A DNA stretch of 64,000 nt from Gigaspora rosea. Its lineage: Eukaryota; Glomeromycota; Glomeromycetes; Diversisporales; Gigasporaceae. The stretch is from assembly GCA_003550325.1 (NCBI GenBank), contig QKWP01000813.1, positions 149,582 to 213,581 of the forward strand, in the 5' to 3' direction. Shown here piece by piece: positions 58,640 through 64,000 of this stretch. Under the pieces are notes generated by a model that saw nothing but the letters and a program-made list of their open reading frames with translations, was not told where the DNA came from and did no database searches. The translations under genes and the position numbers were made by a program. Within the stretch, counting starts at the first letter, position 1; every line of letters starts with the position of its first letter.

Positions 58640-58960
58640 GTAATCGGATATCCGGATAATCCGACTAATATTCGGATAATTATTTGGATACCAATAGTAA
58701 ACGGATAATATATCCGTTATCTGAGTATCCGATCCAATTATCGGATAAGCGCTATCCGCAGATTGGAACTCTAAATTTGTTGCAAACAGCTGAAAATTTT
58801 ATCGATCATTACTTATAAGATTGAACCTGGTTTGTAGTGTTCACAGATTCGATCCGAGGATCCGGTGTTCCGGATCCATGATTTACCGGTATAAGTTCTA
58901 CCGAATCTGGATCCATATTGGGATCCGATCCGGTAGATCCGTTTGACCCATTCGAATATT
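58640..58960. repeat. TCCGGATA / GGATCCG-rich repeat
   Basis: Many ATCCGGAT, CGGATAAT and GGATCCG words in both orientations, probably a degenerate satellite. Similar words at 58140-58180 lie on the other side of the MITE, so the MITE inserted into it. Confidence 0.55.
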
Positions 58961-59084
58961 ATATTCTGATTGGTTTAGATTATCTAAAAAAAGTGTTCTC
59001 TTAACTTTAAACCACTAAATAAACTTTGAATGTCTTTAGTAGAGCACAATATACTGTATATATATTGCACTCTACTTATGCTAG

Positions 59085-59170
59085 ACTGTTGCCTACTTAT
59101 AGGTATACTGTTTACTGTTACTTATGGGTATACTGTTGCCTACTTATGGATATACTGTTATTATTTTATA
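59085..59170 (+). repeat. Minisatellite with CTACTTATGGGTATACTGTT units
   Basis: About three to four copies of a unit near 30 bp containing CTACTTA(T/A) and GGTATACTGTT. Confidence 0.75.
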
Positions 59171-59174
59171 GCTA

Positions 59175-60125
59175 CCTATTTTTGACCTCTAATAAGTTTC
59201 TTTCTAATAATTCAGACATTGTATAGATAACATTCGTATTACTATTTAAAAGCTACTGTGATTTGCATCTTTATATTGTCAAACTTGAAAACTCATGATC
59301 TATAAAAAATATAATGCCAAATTTGTGTTTATATAATCGGACTATATGCTAACCATCAGATTTCTGATTATATATGCATTGTCCAATTAGTTTACAACAA
59401 TATAATTGGATCTTTATTATTATTACTACCAGTATGATATGTTGAAATAATGATAACAATATAAATAAATCATAATTGATTTGCTGAATTGTTATCTCTA
59501 CTTGGTAATATTTAAAAGCATCAATTTATTTTACTCTTTCTTTATAATATTTTGCCTTTGCATATTACTTTTTTTAATATCTGAATTCTATTATCTAATT
59601 TTTCTTTTTTTAGTAATATATACAGTGTGTAAAACTTAAAGACTATACAAACTTTAAAAGCTAATAATTTTTGATCTAATTAAGATATTAAAAAAAGAAA
59701 GCCACTATTTTGTAGCTAAATCAATTTATTACAACTTAATAGCTTTATTTTTTAAAAAGATATAATAACTTTTAATATATATAGTTTTAAAAATATATTA
59801 TTTTTATATGATCATATATAAAAAAAGTCAAAAATAGGACATATTAAAAACAAATCATTAGTTAAATTGTTTTAATAAAATTTTAAAAAAATTTAGCCAA
59901 TCAAAATTCAAGAAATCTGGCCAATTAAAATTAACCAACTTTAAAAACATTAAAAATCAATTTTTAAAACAAATTAAAATTAAATTTTTTTAATTTTAAA
60001 ATTGGGACAGAATCCCAGATATCTCTAATATAGATCATATTTTTTTTAGCAAATTGGACCAAATTTGGTTAAAGGTCCAAATTTAAATTTTAGCAAATTA
60101 AAGTCAATTTAGATAATAGTCCCAT
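59175..60125. other. AT-rich intergenic, no gene
   Basis: Nothing firm. 60000-60120 has a degenerate hairpin with GGACCAAATTTGG and an ACAGAATCCCAGATATCTC word, faintly like the hAT-like MITE at 33153. Confidence 0.45.
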
Positions 60126-60132
60126 TTTTGTA

Positions 60133-60700
60133 TTACAGTACCGGAAGCCTTCTTTAATTCCAATAAAGTAACAATCACATAGCTTCTGAAATCCCTTACT
60201 ATGGGCGTAAAGTGGTGTGCAAGAGAGAAGTATAGTTTCCTTTATGTTTATAAGAAACTCCACACTTCTCTATAGTAGTTCAGTAAGAATACAACAAGAG
60301 ATAATAGACAGTTTATTAATTTAACAAGAGGCTATTCCAAGGTATCTGTTCCTTAGAAATTCCAAAAGTTTATTAATAATAATAGATGAGGGTAAATAAT
60401 ATAAAGGTAAATATAAAATACAATGTCTGGATCTACCTAAAACTAAGGAAAATAAGCATGAATGAAGTTCTACTTATGCGTTAATGTTATACAAAAGTTA
60501 TATATAGAAAACATATAGACTTTGTCTACTGGAAAATGTGCAAAAATTTACCCATTTTTTTAATAAAACTTTTACTGGCTCATTTCTTAGATGCTTTGCG
60601 AACAAACTTTAGTGACCCATCTCTAAGATTCGTAATGTGTATAGGTTTCTTAGATTAAGCTTTTTTTATAGTAAGCAACCTTTGAGTCCTAATATTTATA
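60133..60700 (-). mobile_element. Divergent solo LTR or LTR remnant
   Basis: Shows collinear similarity to the LTRs at 11171 and 17365: TATTACAGTACCGGAAGCC against TGTTACAAGCGGTATAGCC, then AAGTGGTGTG, GTTTCC and AGGTATCTGTTCC(T)TAGAAATTCC against AGGTTTCTGTGCCTAAAGAATTCC. Identity is low and the right end is unclear. No partner LTR is in the window. Confidence 0.45.
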
Positions 60701-60799
60701 CAAAAACTAACTTTAAATTAGTTTGCAAAAGCTAGAAGAAGGCTTTATTTAAGTTTTTAAGTTGAACAAACTAGTTGTTCGCTTTACTAATTTATATGT

Positions 60800-61162
60800 T
60801 TACCACAAATCTATTTGATTAATTTCATTTGTAAGCTTGGTTAAAATTTCTAACGATTCATTTATTTCCTCAAAACCATTATCTGTCTCTTTTTCTACGT
60901 CATTATTATCAGCAGCATAGTCGTTATTATCAACAAGGTTCTCCAGGGTAAATGTATCATTTTCTTTTTCTATCTGCTTTAAAAATGATTTATTGTTTTT
61001 AAAAACTTCTTTTTTGTAGAATTCCTTGCGATAAATGCATTTTCCATTATAGCAACCCGGATTGTATGCATAACCACATATAAATACTGCACCATTATCG
61101 TTGACAAATAGAAGTTTACAAGAATCACATAACCTAGGTTGTGGCGGATAAAATGTACTATA
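60800..61162 (-). pseudogene. Cys-rich zinc-binding tail of an unknown repeat-family protein
   Basis: A 120-codon frame without its own start, probably a terminal exon (a TATAG acceptor-like site precedes it). It reads YSTFYPPQPRLCDSCK, then FICGYAYNPGCYNGKCIYRK, followed by an acidic, Asn-rich tail ending EINQIDLW. The Cys spacing (CDSC, ICGYA, GCYNGKC) resembles a RING-like or zinc-ribbon cluster, with a Tyr where a His ligand would be common. I recall similar tails on multi-copy proteins of this fungal group but cannot name the family. The rest of the protein is not found upstream. Confidence 0.4.
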
Positions 61163-61510
61163 TTAGTCATCCGATATGGGAATAGCCAGTGGTTTCTATA
61201 GCTGCAGTGAGCCAGCTGGATGAAAAATAATAGAATTATGTATTCTTTGTCTAGGAGTTGGGTTTGTGGATTATAAGAATATTTGGTTAAGGCATTGGCT
61301 AAATAGGTTTTATACTTGATTTTTTCTAATATCTATTCCTATTTTGCTTGAATTATACTAATGCATATGCATTGACATATATTGTTTACACATGCATTTA
61401 AGTTTTCTATATTGTTATATCTGTGGGTAAAATAATTACAAAATACTAACAGTAATAAAAATTTTAAACCTTAAAATTCTAACATACTCTTTATATAGTA
61501 AATATATACT

Positions 61511-61585
61511 AATTTTAGATTATTAAATATATAGCATATAGTGCATGTAACCTAGAATCGGCATCACGTGATCTGGGTGTATATA
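61511..61585. repeat. Inverted repeat with CTAGAATCGGCATCACGTGA, left copy
   Basis: CTAGAATCGGCATCACGTGA plus the preceding TAGTGCATGTAA word is repeated in inverted form at 63088-63135, 1.5 kb away. Confidence 0.75.
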
Positions 61586-61589
61586 TAGA

Positions 61590-62600
61590 TTAAAATTGTT
61601 TATAATTTATAATATCATAAATATATATATTTAAAAAAAATCACTTTGTAAATCGATAGTATAGAACCAGTACTACAACATTACAAAGAGATTTTTTATT
61701 TAAACATATTAGTTCCATATTTATTTGCAAATAAAGTTGTTACATTTTAATATTAATACCAAATTTGGCCACTATATTTAACATAGTAATTTACCAAGCA
61801 TGCATGCATATTACAACGAGTTAGACCTCTGGTTACGTACGATGTACAGTACGTACATAATGTTCTTTTCTCAATATTTGCTTGTTCATGCGGTAATTAA
61901 ACTTAAAAACTATCATCTAGGTTACTCAAATAAAACGCGAAGTGTTAAAATAATTTATTGTATCAGAAATATGTATAGATAATGACAAGACATCGGCAAA
62001 TAAGATTTTTGGCGCTTTTTTTGGTTAGCGGTTAAGATTAGAGGAAATTTTAGAGTAGAGTTTACATTAAACAAGTAAAAATGGGGTTTAGAGGATTAAA
62101 TAGAAATCCGCATTTCATTTTAATCTGATTTCATTATGTGCAACAGTTATTAATAAATTTTGATTAAACAAGACCTCAGAAAACTAATTTAAATATAGCG
62201 CAATTTTAAATAAATGGGCTGCTATTAATAGAAATCAAGCAGATTATCTGCTGATTTCTATTGTGATTATAGCAGTTTTGACACTACATATTTATTTGAT
62301 AACATTTTCGCATAATCGATACGCATCATGTGAAAAAATCATTTTTCCAGTTTAAAATAACTTATTGTTACTGTTTACTGGTACATTTATATATTTATAT
62401 TTCTGCCTCTTGACTATAATATCATCTTACGCAATAAATAATTATTAATCATCATGTGATATGTGATAAAAAAAAATTGTAATTATCGTGTGAAAAAAAG
62501 GTTTCCAATTTATTAAATAGCTTATTGTTTTATGTTACCATTATACTTAAATTTAAATTTTTAACGACGAATTCAGAAATAATTTAAAGAATTTAATATT
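61590..62600. other. Intergenic with small repeats
   Basis: A hairpin at about 62218-62275 (ATAGAAATCAAGCAG arms) and two direct copies of a CGTGTGAAAAAA...CTTATTGTT stretch (about 62330-62400 and 62490-62545). No gene. Confidence 0.5.
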
Positions 62601-62603
62601 TTT

Positions 62604-62912
62604 GCGCATGCACGCTGTAGTGCACCTCATATAATTTGGTGTAATATGAAATCAAAACAACCAAAATAAACCGTTTTTTTTGTAGTTAGGGTTAGGGTGA
62701 GGGTAGAATAGTGTGTAGGCAAGAAAAGGAGTTTATAGTAAAATTTTGCAAGAAATTTTTTTTGTTAGAGCATGAAGAGTGGTTTTATAAGTAAAATTAT
62801 AAGCCACATGCGATTTTTTAAAAGATTGCTATTTTTTCCCAATTTCACATTACACCTGATCCTACGATCTGATTGGTTTATCAGATGAGTGCGTTACAAC
62901 GCATATGCGCTA
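62604..62912. mobile_element. MITE with GCGCATGC ends and shared core
   Basis: GCGCATGCACGCTGTAGTGC at the left and, inverted, GCGCATATGCGTTGTAACGC at the right. The core reads TTAGGGTTAGGG, then TTTTGCAAGAAATTTTTTTT and GAGTGGTTTTATAAG, shared with 35046-35410 and 51636-51901 although their ends differ. Confidence 0.75.
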
Positions 62913-62940
62913 AATTACATAAACCTAATTTAAAATAATT

Positions 62941-63012
62941 TTAAAGACGAATTTGAATTCGGATCAGAATTAATTTAAATAATTTTAAGGACGAATTTGA
63001 ATTCGGAAATAT
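62941..63012 (+). repeat. Direct duplication of TTTTAA(A/G)GACGAATTTGAA
   Basis: TTAA(A/G)GACGAATTTGAATTCGG occurs twice about 47 bp apart; a diverged third copy may be at 62560-62580. Confidence 0.75.
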
Positions 63013-63087
63013 TCGAAAATGCGTGCTCGTATTTTATGTTTAACGAAGTTCTATTCAGAAATATTCGGAGCCTCTAAAATTGGCCAC

Positions 63088-63135
63088 CTAAGTCACGTGA
63101 TGCCGATTCTAGATTATATGCACCATACACTATTA
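63088..63135. repeat. Inverted repeat, right copy
   Basis: TCACGTGATGCCGATTCTAG, the complement of the copy near 61555. Confidence 0.75.
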
Positions 63136-63157
63136 ATTAAACAAATATTAACAAGAA

Positions 63158-63770
63158 GGGTGTGGCGACCTAGGGAAGTTGGTAAGTTGGCACCCCAAGT
63201 GGCAGTTCTTGAGTTCAAATCCCACTAGTGACGCTTTTGAAAAAAATAGACCCGTGTTCCAGTAACTGTTTCTTGTCGATCAGTTGGGTACATCATCTGT
63301 AGTCCTTGGTTACCATCTTGAATGGGAGCTTTCGGGCGAAGTTGTGTCTCATGATACAAACAAATCCAAGGAACCAGAAAAACAGAACCCCATTTGGCAA
63401 GTCCCGAGTAAGAAGGTAGCTCTGATCTTTGACAGTACTACCAAAACTGGAATATTGGACCGAAACTAGAGAACCGGTTATTGTCCTTGGGGACAAGGTC
63501 TACTAATCTGGCCGCCGGAGTCGCACTAGAGGAAAAGGACCTATGTTGAGGAATTGGGGACCAGGAGAAGAAAAACCATAACAGCACCTAATGCTGAGTA
63601 GATCAATCCTTCCGGGCCAACTGGATTAGAAGTCTGGAAAAACGGTAAAAAACTAGTAAAAAAGTGATGGTGGGTACCAGGGTTGGAGCGAACCTTATAA
63701 GGGCAGAAGTAGGTAATGGTAGTGATTGCAGGGTATCTCTAACTGCAAGTTGCTTGCCTCGGTGTGTGCG
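63158..63770 (+). mobile_element. tRNA-derived SINE, third family, or GC-richer retroelement fragment
   Basis: The head 63160-63236 has the A-box-like CTAGGGAAGTTGGTAAG and a strong B box GAGTTCAAATCCC. It is followed by an unusually GC-rich body with no domain in any frame. The 3' end is not clear, so it may include other material. Confidence 0.55.
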
Positions 63771-63774
63771 TAAG

Positions 63775-64000
63775 TTACCAAAGTGTACATCAGCAAATTT
63801 AATAGGGCGAAATATAGCGCAATAATTTACGAAGTGTAATAACAACGCAATATTACGTAATAACTTTCGCAATATAGCGAAATATAAAATTACGAAATAT
63901 TACGTAAGATTATTATGCAATATTATGCAAGAAATTACGCAATATAACGTAGAATAATTCAAAATAATTCAAAATCGATTGAGATAAATTACTATGAACA
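63775..64000. repeat. AATATTACG / CGCAATAT-rich repeat
   Basis: Many short words such as GCAATATTACGTAA, CGAAATAT and ATGCAATATTATGCAA in both orientations up to the window end. Confidence 0.6.

Overview
The window looks like a repeat-saturated, very AT-rich fungal nuclear genome, most likely an arbuscular mycorrhizal fungus (Glomeromycotina, Rhizophagus-like). The evidence is the long A/T tracts, GT-AG introns, relics of families known to be expanded in Rhizophagus (BTB-BACK-TLDc, secreted S1-type protease, Pif1-like helicase, BED/hAT transposase), and a dense load of DNA-transposon MITEs. It is scaffold sequence: there is one gap of 733 N and two single-N joins.

Only two host genes look intact, and they lie together at 40.98-45.4 kb. 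One is a three-exon pirin gene (plus strand, 248 aa). The other is a single-exon gene of the alcohol O-acetyltransferase/condensation type (minus strand, 609 aa) with a poly-threonine microsatellite in its coding region. They converge on a spacer holding a large palindrome and a small MITE. A third intact ORF is the transposase of a complete Tc1/mariner element (53333-55042, DD34E, TA duplication).

Layout. 0-11 kb: fold-back elements, a pogo-like MITE, two copies of a tRNA-derived SINE and a BTB-BACK-TLDc pseudogene. 11.17-17.92 kb: an LTR retrotransposon on the minus strand with both LTRs, a primer-binding site and a polypurine tract but no recognisable gag-pol; it carries an antisense coiled-coil ORF and splits an array of 61-62 nt exon-like repeats. 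18-23 kb: MITEs, a GC-rich repeat, an orphan exon-like ORF and the gap. 23.4-31.6 kb: the remains of one hAT transposase gene, opened up by nested insertions; for three insertions in exons, removing the element plus one target duplication restores the reading frame. 31.9-37.4 kb: a second copy of the repeat that contains the gap, then a 2.4 kb inverted-repeat element holding a MITE and a poly(A) retrosequence with a 17-bp target duplication. 37.4-40.8 kb: mostly empty, with a Pif1-like helicase remnant. 45.4-51.6 kb: intergenic sequence, MITEs and a palindrome. 51.6-55.2 kb: nested elements (hAT MITE in pogo-like MITE in fold-back) beside the Tc1 element. 55.2-64 kb: an S1 protease pseudogene, a Cys-rich reading frame, a divergent LTR and a third SINE.

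The genes do not form an operon or pathway; transposition is the organising theme. The least conventional signals are a conserved hairpin-plus-box module shared by palindromic elements with unrelated ends, a second shared core between MITEs with different target-duplication lengths, and the exon-like repeat array split by the LTR element. All family assignments come from reading translations and motifs by eye; no database search was run.
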